From Sphingomonas parapaucimobilis NBRC 15100 (GTDB lineage: Bacteria; Pseudomonadota; Alphaproteobacteria; Sphingomonadales; Sphingomonadaceae), in assembly GCF_000787715.1 (NCBI RefSeq), contig NZ_BBPI01000030.1, forward strand, positions 1-64,000: a stretch of 64,000 nucleotides of DNA, in the 5' to 3' direction. The position numbers and the translations under genes are program-made. A model generated the notes under the pieces. That model saw nothing but the letters and a program-made list of their open reading frames with translations, did no database searches and was not told where the DNA came from. Below are positions 34,226 to 42,978 of the stretch, in pieces. Every line of letters starts with the position of its first letter. The stretch's first letter is position 1.

Positions 34226-35949
34226 TCCGGCCGGCGTTCGCTGCATGGCTGGCCAGGTCCAAGCCCTTCGGCGCAGGGGAGCAAGCCCTCTTTTCCGAGG
34301 CAGCCGGCCGGGCGGGCCTTGGGCTATGCCACGTCGACGATCGGATGATGATCGCCGCGTCGCATACGATTGTCACGCCGGAAGGCTGTATCGTCGGATC
34401 GGTGTTCCGGCGCGGAGAAACCACGTCGCTGACGGAAGCGAATCTTCGCGCCTCGTCTGGAACCGTAAGCGCGGCAAGTGAACTGACGCGTGATCATTGG
34501 GGCGATTATGTTGCCTTCGGCACCTCGCGTGACGGCCGCTACGCCTTGCGCGCGCCGTTCGGCAGCCTGCCATGCTATTGGCAGGAGGCGCCCGACCATG
34601 TCGTTCTGGCCTCTTCAGTCAGGCTATTGGGCGCATTCGGCGGTTCGGCTCCAGCTGTCGACTGGCATGCCCTGGGCCATTTCCTCGCGGCCACCGACTT
34701 GCGCAATGGGCGCACCTGCCTGCGCGGCGTCGAGGAACTTGGCGGCGGGCAGGCAATCGAGGTCTCCGACCGCGGCATTCATCTCGAGCGGCACTGGTCT
34801 CCCTGGTCATGGGCCGACCGGTCGCAGGCTTTCGATACTCGTGATGCGGCGGCGGAAGCATTGGCCCGGGCAATCGACATTGCGGTCGTATCACGCCTCC
34901 CGGTCGGTGTGCCGGCGATCCTGCTCCTGTCCGGCGGGCTGGATTCTTCGGTCGTGGCGGCCGCGCTGGCGTCCACTGGGCGCCGCTTCACGTGCCTTAC
35001 AATGGTGGTCGCAGACGCGCAGGGCGACGAACGCGATCATGCCCGGGCCGTGGCGCACCATCTGGACGTCCCGTTGGTCGAGGTCGTTCGCGATCCTCGT
35101 CAAGTCGATCTCACGCGTCCCCTCGCGCGTCGCTTGCCGCGACCGACCGGTGCGCAGTTCCGCCAAGCGACATTTGCGGCTGCGGATGACCTAGCGAGAG
35201 AAACCGGTTCGGCACTGGTCATCGATGGCGGTGGCGGCGACAACGTGTTCTGCTCGCTGCAAAGCGTCGCCCCGGTGGTCGATGCCCTGCTCGGAATGGG
35301 CAGGGAGTCTCGACCAATCGCAACGGCGGCCTCGATCGCACGGATGGCCCAGGTCAGCCTTGCGGCTGTCCTGGCACGCGCCGGCGTGCGCCTGGTGACG
35401 CGTCGTGCGGCCTATCGCTGGCCGGTCGACCACAGTCTCCTCGATCCCGGGGTGATCGATGGCGTTGATCCTTCCCATCCATGGTTCGAGGTGCCGCGAG
35501 GCACGCCGCCGGGCAAGGCAGCCCAGGTCGGCCTTCTCCTTGCCGCCATGGCGGTCGCGGATGGTCTCGACCCGGACCGACACCCGGCGCTCCTGTCGCC
35601 CCTCGTCTCGCAGCCCGTGGCAGAGGCCGCGCTACGCGTGCCGAGCTGGATGTGGTTCGAGGAGGGACGTAATCGCGTGCTGGTCCGACGGGCCTATGCA
35701 GCCCGCCTGCCCGCTTCGGTGGTGGGGCGGCGATCCAAGGGCACGCCGACCGGCTTCCTCGCGCGACTGATCGAAAAAGAGGCCGACATGTTGCGGCCTT
35801 TCCTGCTCGACGGATGCCTGGCCATCCATGGCGTCATCGACCGGGCGGCGGTGGAGGCCGCGCTGGCGCCGGGACCCGCCCGCGACCTGCGCTTTGCTCG
35901 CCTTCTGCAACTCGCCGACGCCGAGGCCTGGGCGCGGTCATGGGGCTGA
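34222..35949 (+). CDS. Lasso peptide C protein (asparagine-synthetase-like cyclase)
   Basis: A 575-residue macrolactam synthetase. The N-terminal glutaminase-like domain is degenerate, as usual for lasso cyclases. The C-terminal AMP-forming domain has the PP-loop SGGLDSS at 237-243 and VIDGGGGDNVFC with the acidic Asp cluster. It activates the Asp8/Glu9 side chain of the core and joins it to Gly1. ATG 34222 overlaps the B stop. Its 3' end overlaps the convergent isopeptidase gene by 12 bp. No ABC transporter gene follows, which is normal in isopeptidase-type loci. Confidence 0.92.
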   Translation: MIRPAFAAWLARSKPFGAGEQALFSEAAGRAGLGLCHVDDRMMIAASHTIVTPEGCIVGSVFRRGETTSLTEANLRASSGTVSAASELTRDHWGDYVAFGTSRDGRYALRAPFGSLPCYWQEAPDHVVLASSVRLLGAFGGSAPAVDWHALGHFLAATDLRNGRTCLRGVEELGGGQAIEVSDRGIHLERHWSPWSWADRSQAFDTRDAAAEALARAIDIAVVSRLPVGVPAILLLSGGLDSSVVAAALASTGRRFTCLTMVVADAQGDERDHARAVAHHLDVPLVEVVRDPRQVDLTRPLARRLPRPTGAQFRQATFAAADDLARETGSALVIDGGGGDNVFCSLQSVAPVVDALLGMGRESRPIATAASIARMAQVSLAAVLARAGVRLVTRRAAYRWPVDHSLLDPGVIDGVDPSHPWFEVPRGTPPGKAAQVGLLLAAMAVADGLDPDRHPALLSPLVSQPVAEAALRVPSWMWFEEGRNRVLVRRAYAARLPASVVGRRSKGTPTGFLARLIEKEADMLRPFLLDGCLAIHGVIDRAAVEAALAPGPARDLRFARLLQLADAEAWARSWG

Positions 35950-38046
35950 TGCCAGGAGTCGAGTCACGGCCGAATGGTCACGCCAATTCCGCCACCGCCG
36001 ATACTGCTCGCGCTTGGCGGGATCGGGGTCCTCCTCTCCCCTGAGCCAGAAGCGGAACCAGTCGAGATTGCGAGCATAGACTACAGCCCGGTGCGCCGGC
36101 TGCCATTTGATGTGATGCTCGTCGGGGAAAATGCGCAGTTCGACGGGGACGTCGTTCTCGCGCAAGGCCGCGAACGTCTCGAGCGCGAACAGGCCTTCCT
36201 CGTCGGCCAGCTGGAAGAGGATCGGAGTGCGCAGCCGATGGGCCGCCTGGGGCAAGGATATTGGCGCCCAAAATGCGGGATCGTCGGCGGTGACCTTGGG
36301 AAAGCCCATCGCACGCATCTCGTCGGCAAGGACAGTGCCCCCGTAGATGAGGTCGCTTCGCAGGTAGCGGCAGCATGTGCTGAGCGACGCGGCGCGGAAC
36401 GGCTTGCCGGCGACCAGGGCATAGCGCGCCGTGGTCGATCCGTCGCTCAGCCCGGTGATGCCCATCCGGTCGCGGTCGATGTCGCCGCGCGCGGCAAGCT
36501 TGGCCAATCCCGCTTCGAGCGACGCATGGGTGCTGCGCCGCTCGTCCCAATTGCGCAAGACCGCGGCGACGGCCTGGGCGCTCGAGAGGTTGGGCTGGGC
36601 CTGCACGACAAGCGGTGGGCGCTGGAAGCTTAGCACCGCGATCCCATTCGCCGCCAGCGGCAGGATCGGATATTCGTCGCCCGTGCCGCCGCGCAGGAAG
36701 CCGCGGCTGGTGTACTGGACGATGACGAGCGGCCAGCCGCTGGCGGGCGGTCGTCCTGCAGGCAGGACGAGATCGCCCCAGGCGGGAAGGCCCGCAGGGT
36801 TCGTCCAGCGCAGGCGCTCGACATGGGGCTTGGCTAGTGACGCGAACTCTGGGTTCGGGTCGAGGACGGTTCGTGCGGTACCGCTGGCCAGGTCGATTCC
36901 CACGATGCGGCGTGGTGCCAGCGATGCTTCGCGCAGGCACAGCAGCTCCTGGGGCGCCATGGTGCAGCCGACCAGCGCATCCTCGGTAGTCAGGATGCGA
37001 CGGACTACAGCCTCGCCCGGCGTCCAGCGAAAGAGCGACGTACGCTCGTTGTTCGGGCCCTCATAGCGGAGGAAGAGAAGGCTGCGGCCATCGGAGCCCC
37101 ACCACATCCCGCGCATCGAGCCATGGCATTCGGAGGCGATACAGGCCAGCCGGCTGCCGTTCCCGTCGGCCCAGATCCGGCGGCCGGCAAAGGGGGACGG
37201 GCCGTCCACCTTGGCGCCCGCCTTCCGCCCATCCGATGTCACGGCATTCAGGGGAGAGGGCTCGCTCAATACCGGTTCACCACCCAGGCGTGCGATGTCC
37301 TGGCGATCGGCACGCGCAACCGGTCCGCCCTCCCGGGGAACCGACCAAACCACTCTCTCCAGATCGCCCGGCAACTGCGGCGCAAAGCCGTTGGGCGGGA
37401 TGACGCGATGGTCGAACAGGAACCCGGTGCGGCCCTCGGCGCGCACCGCGTCAGCGAAGGTCGTTCGCCCGGGTCGCGTCGCAAAGACGAGCCTTGACCC
37501 ATCCTCGCTCCACGCGACGGCCTCGACATCGACCGGCGCGTCGGTGATCCGGACGGCGGCACCGTCGTCGACAGAGACGCGCCAAGCCTGTGTCCGCCCG
37601 CCGACGCGCTTGAGATAGGCCAGGTATCGTCCGTCGGGCGACCATGCCGGGACGATGGTCGCAGGCAGGCCGCTGCCGGTCCGGGACCCGCGCACGACGT
37701 TTTCCGCGCGGATCGCCTCGCCGCCTTCATCGACGATCCGGGGCCGGGCCTGCGGGTCGAGGCCGAGCACGACCAAGGCCTGACAGACGCGATTGGCCAA
37801 GGGGTCGGCACGCGAGATGACGAAGGCGATCCGGCGACCATCGGGCGAGACGGCGAGCGGGCTCGGTCCCCCGACCGAGGGGTCCGGCTGGCCGATGTCG
37901 CGCAAGGCCAGCAGGTCGTCGAGCGAGACCGGTCGATCCGTTGCCCCGGCTGGGGCAATCGTCGGCACCATACCGGTGCATGGCGGGGGTGCGGCATCGA
38001 TATCGGCGACAGCGAGGCCCGCGGCCAGCAACAGCGCGCTTACCAT
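35938..38046 (-). CDS. Lasso peptide isopeptidase (AtxE2-like, S9 family)
   Basis: A 702-residue secreted or periplasmic protease with an N-terminal signal (MVSALLLAAGLAVA) and a beta-propeller-like body (LAVSPDGRRIAFV, WSPDGRYLAYL, WSEDGSRLVFA). The alpha/beta-hydrolase domain has nucleophile Ser in GITGLSDGST (about residue 532) and His in FPDEHHIKWQ (about 645). Such isopeptidases cleave the ring isopeptide bond of their own lasso peptide. It is next to, and overlaps by 7 bp, the TonB receptor gene, which fits uptake followed by ring opening. Confidence 0.9.
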   Translation of the reverse strand: MVSALLLAAGLAVADIDAAPPPCTGMVPTIAPAGATDRPVSLDDLLALRDIGQPDPSVGGPSPLAVSPDGRRIAFVISRADPLANRVCQALVVLGLDPQARPRIVDEGGEAIRAENVVRGSRTGSGLPATIVPAWSPDGRYLAYLKRVGGRTQAWRVSVDDGAAVRITDAPVDVEAVAWSEDGSRLVFATRPGRTTFADAVRAEGRTGFLFDHRVIPPNGFAPQLPGDLERVVWSVPREGGPVARADRQDIARLGGEPVLSEPSPLNAVTSDGRKAGAKVDGPSPFAGRRIWADGNGSRLACIASECHGSMRGMWWGSDGRSLLFLRYEGPNNERTSLFRWTPGEAVVRRILTTEDALVGCTMAPQELLCLREASLAPRRIVGIDLASGTARTVLDPNPEFASLAKPHVERLRWTNPAGLPAWGDLVLPAGRPPASGWPLVIVQYTSRGFLRGGTGDEYPILPLAANGIAVLSFQRPPLVVQAQPNLSSAQAVAAVLRNWDERRSTHASLEAGLAKLAARGDIDRDRMGITGLSDGSTTARYALVAGKPFRAASLSTCCRYLRSDLIYGGTVLADEMRAMGFPKVTADDPAFWAPISLPQAAHRLRTPILFQLADEEGLFALETFAALRENDVPVELRIFPDEHHIKWQPAHRAVVYARNLDWFRFWLRGEEDPDPAKREQYRRWRNWRDHSAVTRLLASAP

Positions 38047-40586
38047 GACTTGCTCGCCAAAATCGCGAGGACCCGCCCGAAGGGCGAATAGTTGGTCGAA
38101 TCATAGGGCGTGTCGTACGGCAGGGTCGTCGCGATCGGACTGGGCTTGGCATTCAGGATGTTCTGGGCGGTCACGGCAAGGTCGACACCGTGCCACCATG
38201 TTGGTCCTGGGCCGGTGCGATAGCGAAGCGTGAGGTCGGCCTGCGTCATGCCCCCGACACGGCGTGCCGGCGAGGTCCGTCGGTCCTCGACCCCGCCAAT
38301 CCGGCTCACCGCGCCGGTGAGAGTCAAGCCGCTCTGGGTCCAGCCGAGGGTGGCTCGTCCCCGAAAATGGGGAGGATTGAAGATCGTGCCGGCCAGATCG
38401 ACGACGGGTTGTGCCGGCGTCAGTTGCTGGTCGCTTTGTAGGTAGGCGCCGGAAAGCGTGGCGTTGATCTGCCCGGCGCCGAGGTTGCGATCGAGGCGGG
38501 CCAGCATGTCGAGGCCCCGTACGCGCTGCCGGCCGGCATTGCGGTTGGCGTTGTCGATGACCGCGACCACGCTCCTGGGGTCATAGGTGCGACCCGTGGC
38601 GTTGAGGAACTGCCCCGCCCCGAGACGCAGGCTCTCGAGGGTCGCAAGGCTGGGGGAGCGCAGCACCTGGTCGGCATAGGCGGGATCGGCGAGCGCACGG
38701 GCGATGAAGGTGACCGGTGCCACGATGCGATCCCGATAGAGCGTTTCGAAATAGCTGATCTCGATGCTCAGCCCGTCGACCGCGCGGGGATGCAGTGCCA
38801 GCGTCATCGACCAGCTTCGGGCACGCTCGGGCTGCAGGGTATCGCGTCCCCCGGACAAGAGCAGGGCCGTGGCCCCCGATGGCAGGCCGGTCCCGCCAAA
38901 TACGGTGGCCGGAAGTGCGGCGACCACCAGTGGCTGGTATCGCTGGAGGAGGGTCGGTGCACGGAAGGACAGGCCCCAGCTCGCCTTCAACGAGACGTCG
39001 GGCGACGGTGCGTAGACCAGGCCGAGCTTGGGCGTGGTGACCGCATCGATGCCGGGATAGTCTTCATGGCGAAGGGCCAGGCTGGCATCGAGGCGATGGA
39101 CAAGCGGGACGGCTTGGGCGGGGCCGATGAGCGGCAGGCTGGCCTCGGCATAGGCGTAGCGACTGTCCTGATGCGCATCGACGTTTTGTGCGCTGTTGTC
39201 GCCGCGCTGGCTGACCAGCCGGTTATCACGATAGCCGACGCCCAGCGCAATCTTGGCAGGACCGCCGGGCAAGGCGAAGAGCGGGCCATCGGCCGCGAGC
39301 TCGACGCTATGGGCATCGTTGCAATAGCAGCCGAAGGTCCGGCTGGTCAGCTGCGTGCCGGTGAACTGGTTGGTCGCATAATGGACCCGGTCCCGGCCTG
39401 CGCTCCCCGCGAGTTCGAAGCGCCACGCGCCCGGAGACCAGCGCAGCGCCGGCGCGATCGCAGCCGAGTCGCTTTCGGAGGGCTGCTCGGCGTGTCGAAA
39501 CGGCGTCACCCCGGCGGCGCTCAACGGAAATTGGGAGAAACTGCGGCGATTATTGTAGAGCAGGTCGAGCGACAGCTCGAGAGTGTCGGCGAGCTGTTGG
39601 TGGCCGCTCAGCACCACGCTGTGCCGCCGGAGCGATGGGTAGAGATCGAGCCCGGTTACTCGGTCGCGGGCATAGTCGCGGTCGCCGGCGCGGATGGCGG
39701 TGCTGTGCCCGAATTCATAGGCCAAGAGCATGCCGCCGCCCGACCATCGCTTTCCCGCGACGACGCCATAAACCTGCTCGACATTGCCGCCGTCGGTGGA
39801 CGCGCCAAGGCGCGCGCTCGTGGTCAGCCCCTGGGCGTCGCGTCGCAGCCGGATATTGGCAACGCCGGCGATCGCATCCGAGCCGTACAGCGCGGAGGCA
39901 CCGTCCGCGACGATCTCGATCCGCTCGACCGCGTTCACCGGGATCGCGGAGACGTCGACGCTCTGCCGCGAGGCGCTGTAGGCCAGTCGCCGGCCGTTGA
40001 GCAGCGTGAGCGTCGCGTCGCTGCCCAGGCCGCGCAGGTTGAGCGACGATCCGCTCCCGACATTGACACCGCTTGCCGCCGGCACATTGGCACCGATGCC
40101 GGGGTTCTGGCCGCCGCCGAAATTCTGCGGGATGGTCCGGATGACGTCGGCGAGCGTCGCCTGGCCTTCGTTGCGGATGGTGTCGGCGGTGCGGACGATC
40201 AGCGTCGAGGCAACCGGTGCGCCGCGAATGCGGCTCCCAGTGACCACGATGTCCGTATCCAAGGACCGCTCGGCCTCGGCTCCGACTTGCGGCCGAACCA
40301 CGAACCCCCGGTTGATCGGCTCGGCCCGCAGGCCCGACCCGGCGAGCACGCGTGCCAGCGCGCCCACAGCATTGAAGCGCCCCTTGAGCGGTGGCGCGCG
40401 GCGGCCGGCGACGAGGGCCGCATCGACCATGACGGCCTGCCCGGTCGTCCGGGCGATCGCCCTCAGCGCCGATCCCAGCGGCTGGGCTGGCAGGTCATAG
40501 GCGTGTTCGTCGCGTGCCTGGCCATTGGCCGGTGCGACAACGGCCAGGCAGGCAAGGCCGGCACCCCCGAGATAGAAGCGATTCAT
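38040..40586 (-). CDS. TonB-dependent receptor with STN signalling domain
   Basis: An 848-residue outer-membrane receptor. After the signal peptide (LGGAGLACLAVVAPANGQA) comes an STN domain (YDLPAQPLGSALRAIARTTGQAVMVD...AL), then the TonB box region (DIVVTGSRI), the plug (TLADVIRTIPQNFGGGQNPG, ALYGSDAIAGVANI) and a beta-barrel ending SPFGRVLAILASKSW. STN-containing receptors signal through a FecR/sigma pair, and both are encoded upstream. The receptor probably takes up the processed lasso peptide, as in other isopeptidase-type loci. Confidence 0.92.
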   Translation of the reverse strand: MNRFYLGGAGLACLAVVAPANGQARDEHAYDLPAQPLGSALRAIARTTGQAVMVDAALVAGRRAPPLKGRFNAVGALARVLAGSGLRAEPINRGFVVRPQVGAEAERSLDTDIVVTGSRIRGAPVASTLIVRTADTIRNEGQATLADVIRTIPQNFGGGQNPGIGANVPAASGVNVGSGSSLNLRGLGSDATLTLLNGRRLAYSASRQSVDVSAIPVNAVERIEIVADGASALYGSDAIAGVANIRLRRDAQGLTTSARLGASTDGGNVEQVYGVVAGKRWSGGGMLLAYEFGHSTAIRAGDRDYARDRVTGLDLYPSLRRHSVVLSGHQQLADTLELSLDLLYNNRRSFSQFPLSAAGVTPFRHAEQPSESDSAAIAPALRWSPGAWRFELAGSAGRDRVHYATNQFTGTQLTSRTFGCYCNDAHSVELAADGPLFALPGGPAKIALGVGYRDNRLVSQRGDNSAQNVDAHQDSRYAYAEASLPLIGPAQAVPLVHRLDASLALRHEDYPGIDAVTTPKLGLVYAPSPDVSLKASWGLSFRAPTLLQRYQPLVVAALPATVFGGTGLPSGATALLLSGGRDTLQPERARSWSMTLALHPRAVDGLSIEISYFETLYRDRIVAPVTFIARALADPAYADQVLRSPSLATLESLRLGAGQFLNATGRTYDPRSVVAVIDNANRNAGRQRVRGLDMLARLDRNLGAGQINATLSGAYLQSDQQLTPAQPVVDLAGTIFNPPHFRGRATLGWTQSGLTLTGAVSRIGGVEDRRTSPARRVGGMTQADLTLRYRTGPGPTWWHGVDLAVTAQNILNAKPSPIATTLPYDTPYDSTNYSPFGRVLAILASKSW

Positions 40587-41640
40587 CGTCGTTCCCCCTG
40601 CGGCATGATCGCCGCTCCACGGGGTTCAACGACACGCGCTCGATCCACCCCCCTTGTGGCGGAGCTGGGGTGCCGGCGGTCGGCAGGAGCAGGATGGCAC
40701 CATCCGCTCGCGCCTCGACGCGCAAGCCGAACATGCTGGCAAGGCTGGCTGCCAGGTCTTCGGGCTTGTCGGCCGGGAATGCTCCGGTGACCCGCAGCCG
40801 GGCGAGCATGGGATCGGCAAGGACCAGCTTGGTTGACGTGTAGCTGTTCGCTTCGGCAACGACGCGATCGAGCGGCGCGGAATCGAAGCCGAGCATTCCG
40901 CTCGTCCAGCCTGTCGCGCCCGCTGGCACCGTCCTAGGCGCGGAGAGACGGGTCATATCCGCGGTGGCGGTGACCTGCTTGCCGGCCGTCAGCCGGACGC
41001 GTTGCTCCGGCGACTTTGCCGATCGGGCGATGACCTCGACGATGCCCTGGATCAGCGTCACGCTCGCCCCGCTCGCTCGCGTGTCGACATCGAAGACCGT
41101 GCCATGTGCAACGACGGTCATCGCACCTGCCGTCACGATGAACGGGCGACGCGGATCATGGGCCACAGTGAATCGCGCGCGGCCCTGCTCGAGCATGAGT
41201 TGTCGGACCTGGGCCGAGTAATGGATCGCCAGCGTGCTGTCGGTGTCGAGCGTGACGCGTGAGCCATCGGGAAGGCGGATGGTACGAAGCTGGCCGATGG
41301 CGCTGGCGACGCGCTCCGGCGCTATGCGCGGCGCATCCGAAACGCTCCATGCCCCGACGACAAGGGCCATGGCGGCGGCGCAGCCGAAGGCGAGGCGGCC
41401 GGGCGTGGACGCACCGACATGCCACCAGGGCCTTGTCAGCGGTGCGCCGTAGCGCAGGCTGCTCCGCGCCAGGATGGTGCTGTCCTGCCAGTGCCGTTCG
41501 ACCCTGGCGAAGGCGGCGGCATGGGCGGGGTCCGCGTTGCGCCATGCCTCGAAGCGGGCACGATCGCGTTCGCCATCGGGCGCCTGGAGACGCGCGAGCC
41601 ATGCCGCGGCCTCGCACTGCAGCCGTCGATCGTCAGCCAT
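40495..41640 (-). CDS. FecR-family anti-sigma/signal transducer
   Basis: A 381-residue inner-membrane protein. The N-terminal cytoplasmic part (ADDRRLQCEAAAWLARLQAPD...FEAWRNADPAHAAAFARVERHW) is the typical FecR anti-sigma region. A membrane segment (LAFGCAAAMALVVGAWSV) follows, and then the periplasmic FecR core (IRLPDGSRVTLDTDSTLAIHYS...LEQGRARFTVAHDPRRPFIVTAG). The last ~30 residues are Arg/Cys-rich and overlap the receptor gene by 92 bp, so the natural end may be shorter or the tail degenerate. ATG 41640 overlaps the sigma stop. Confidence 0.88.
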   Translation of the reverse strand: MADDRRLQCEAAAWLARLQAPDGERDRARFEAWRNADPAHAAAFARVERHWQDSTILARSSLRYGAPLTRPWWHVGASTPGRLAFGCAAAMALVVGAWSVSDAPRIAPERVASAIGQLRTIRLPDGSRVTLDTDSTLAIHYSAQVRQLMLEQGRARFTVAHDPRRPFIVTAGAMTVVAHGTVFDVDTRASGASVTLIQGIVEVIARSAKSPEQRVRLTAGKQVTATADMTRLSAPRTVPAGATGWTSGMLGFDSAPLDRVVAEANSYTSTKLVLADPMLARLRVTGAFPADKPEDLAASLASMFGLRVEARADGAILLLPTAGTPAPPQGGWIERVSLNPVERRSCRRGNDDESLLSRGCRPCLPGRCRTGQWPGTRRTRL

Positions 41641-42187
41641 TGTCGGCCTGATCCAGTTCATGGGCGAGAATGGCGATCGCCCGGCTCATCTGCTTCTCGA
41701 CCCCTTTCACGCCAATCCCGCAGGCCTGCGCGATCTCGGCATAGCTCATGCCGTCGACGCGGTGCGCGAGAAAGATGGCACGGGTGCGAGGCCGCATGGC
41801 CTGGACGGCGCGCTCGATGCGCCGCAGTTCATCGCGCGCCTCGAGCTGTCGCTCGACATCGGGGGCAACGAGTTCGACGCCGTCGAGCGGGACGTGCATG
41901 TCCGACGCGCGGCGAAGGTCGCGCTTGGCCTGGTCGAGGCCAACCGATGTTGCGATCCTCCAGAGATACGCCACCGGTCTCTCCTGCGCCAGGGAGCGCA
42001 GCCGGTCCGGTCCGAGGCCGAGCAGTCGGACGAATGCGTCATGGACGAGGTCGAAGGCATCGTGGCGATCGGACCGCCTTGCACGCGATCGCGCTAGGCG
42101 AGGCGCCTCGACCGCGTACAACGTCTCGACGAGCGCATCATCGTCCTTGGCGCGACGTGCGCGAGGGAGTGCCGATCCACTGCTCAT
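41633..42187 (-). CDS. ECF sigma factor (FecI-like)
   Basis: A 184-residue extracytoplasmic-function sigma factor. Region 2 is visible as FDLVHDAFVRLLGLGP and PVAYLWRIATSVGLDQAKRDLRR, and region 4 as AVQAMRPRTRAIFLAHRVDGMSYAEIAQACGIGVKGVEKQMSRAIAIL. It heads the fecR-receptor-isopeptidase operon and should drive that operon when the receptor binds its ligand. It is the outermost minus-strand gene of the lasso locus. Confidence 0.9.
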   Translation of the reverse strand: MSSGSALPRARRAKDDDALVETLYAVEAPRLARSRARRSDRHDAFDLVHDAFVRLLGLGPDRLRSLAQERPVAYLWRIATSVGLDQAKRDLRRASDMHVPLDGVELVAPDVERQLEARDELRRIERAVQAMRPRTRAIFLAHRVDGMSYAEIAQACGIGVKGVEKQMSRAIAILAHELDQADNG

Positions 42188-42978
42188 GGCGAGCAGCGGA
42201 CACGCGCCCGCGCGGCGCGCGCGGCAGCTTCTCCGGAAGACATGGGACGCCTCCAGCGCCGAGGCGAGCCGGCCGGGCCAGCGATCGGGTCACTCGCGCA
42301 GGGGACGTCGCGGGCGTTTTTAGCCGACGAGCGCGGCCTGGACATCTACGCCAGCAGCCCGGAACGATCGTTCGTCCCGGCCAAAATATCCCAGGCAAGC
42401 TCCTCAAGCCTCGATGCGGACCGGGGCCCGCACGCTTCCAGCTTATCGCGTCCGATGCCCAATGCAAGGCGGCCAAGCGGTGGATATGCTCCGTGGACGG
42501 CAAGGCAATGCCGCCGAACCGGGCCCTGAGACATGCTTGAACATGCGCCGGCGCCTTTAGCCGCAAGGCCTGGACATACGCGCCAGCGACCCGGTCGATG
42601 CCCTTTTCGGCATGAACGGCGACTAATTTACGCATATTCGCGATAGCGACCAAGTGTTCGATGCACCGTCGGCATCGACAAAATAGCGTATCGCTGCCCG
42701 GCGGCACCGAATGCAGGCATTCAAGAACGGCCACCGGATCTTCAAGGATCGATGGGACTGCTATTGGCGATGGTCTCGTACCGGTCCTCCGGTGCCTGCA
42801 TCGCTTGCATCAGGCCTTTTGCCCAATGCTTCGACTTTGCGTGCGTGACCACGCTGGTTCACTCGCTGGATACGGTGGACGTCGCATCAATGTCCCCCGA
42901 CACGTCCGTGCCGGCTCCAGCGAGGGTCTGATCGTGCGGCGGCGATGATGCGATCGTGGAGGCGGCCCGGAGGACAGG
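42188..42978. other. 791-bp noncoding stretch between lasso and transfer genes
   Basis: I see no convincing gene on either strand. Two imperfect copies of a segment (TTTAGCCG...GGCCTGGACAT near 42321-42341 and near 42557-42577) suggest degenerate remnants of older coding DNA. The traG promoter must lie near the right end. Confidence 0.4.

Noticed and set aside
38790..40790. 666-codon plus-strand frame
   Set aside because: Antisense to the TonB-dependent receptor; low-complexity translation.
42752..42931. Small plus-strand frames in the lasso-traG gap
   Set aside because: Several overlapping frames with no ribosome-binding site and no similarity; cannot choose one.
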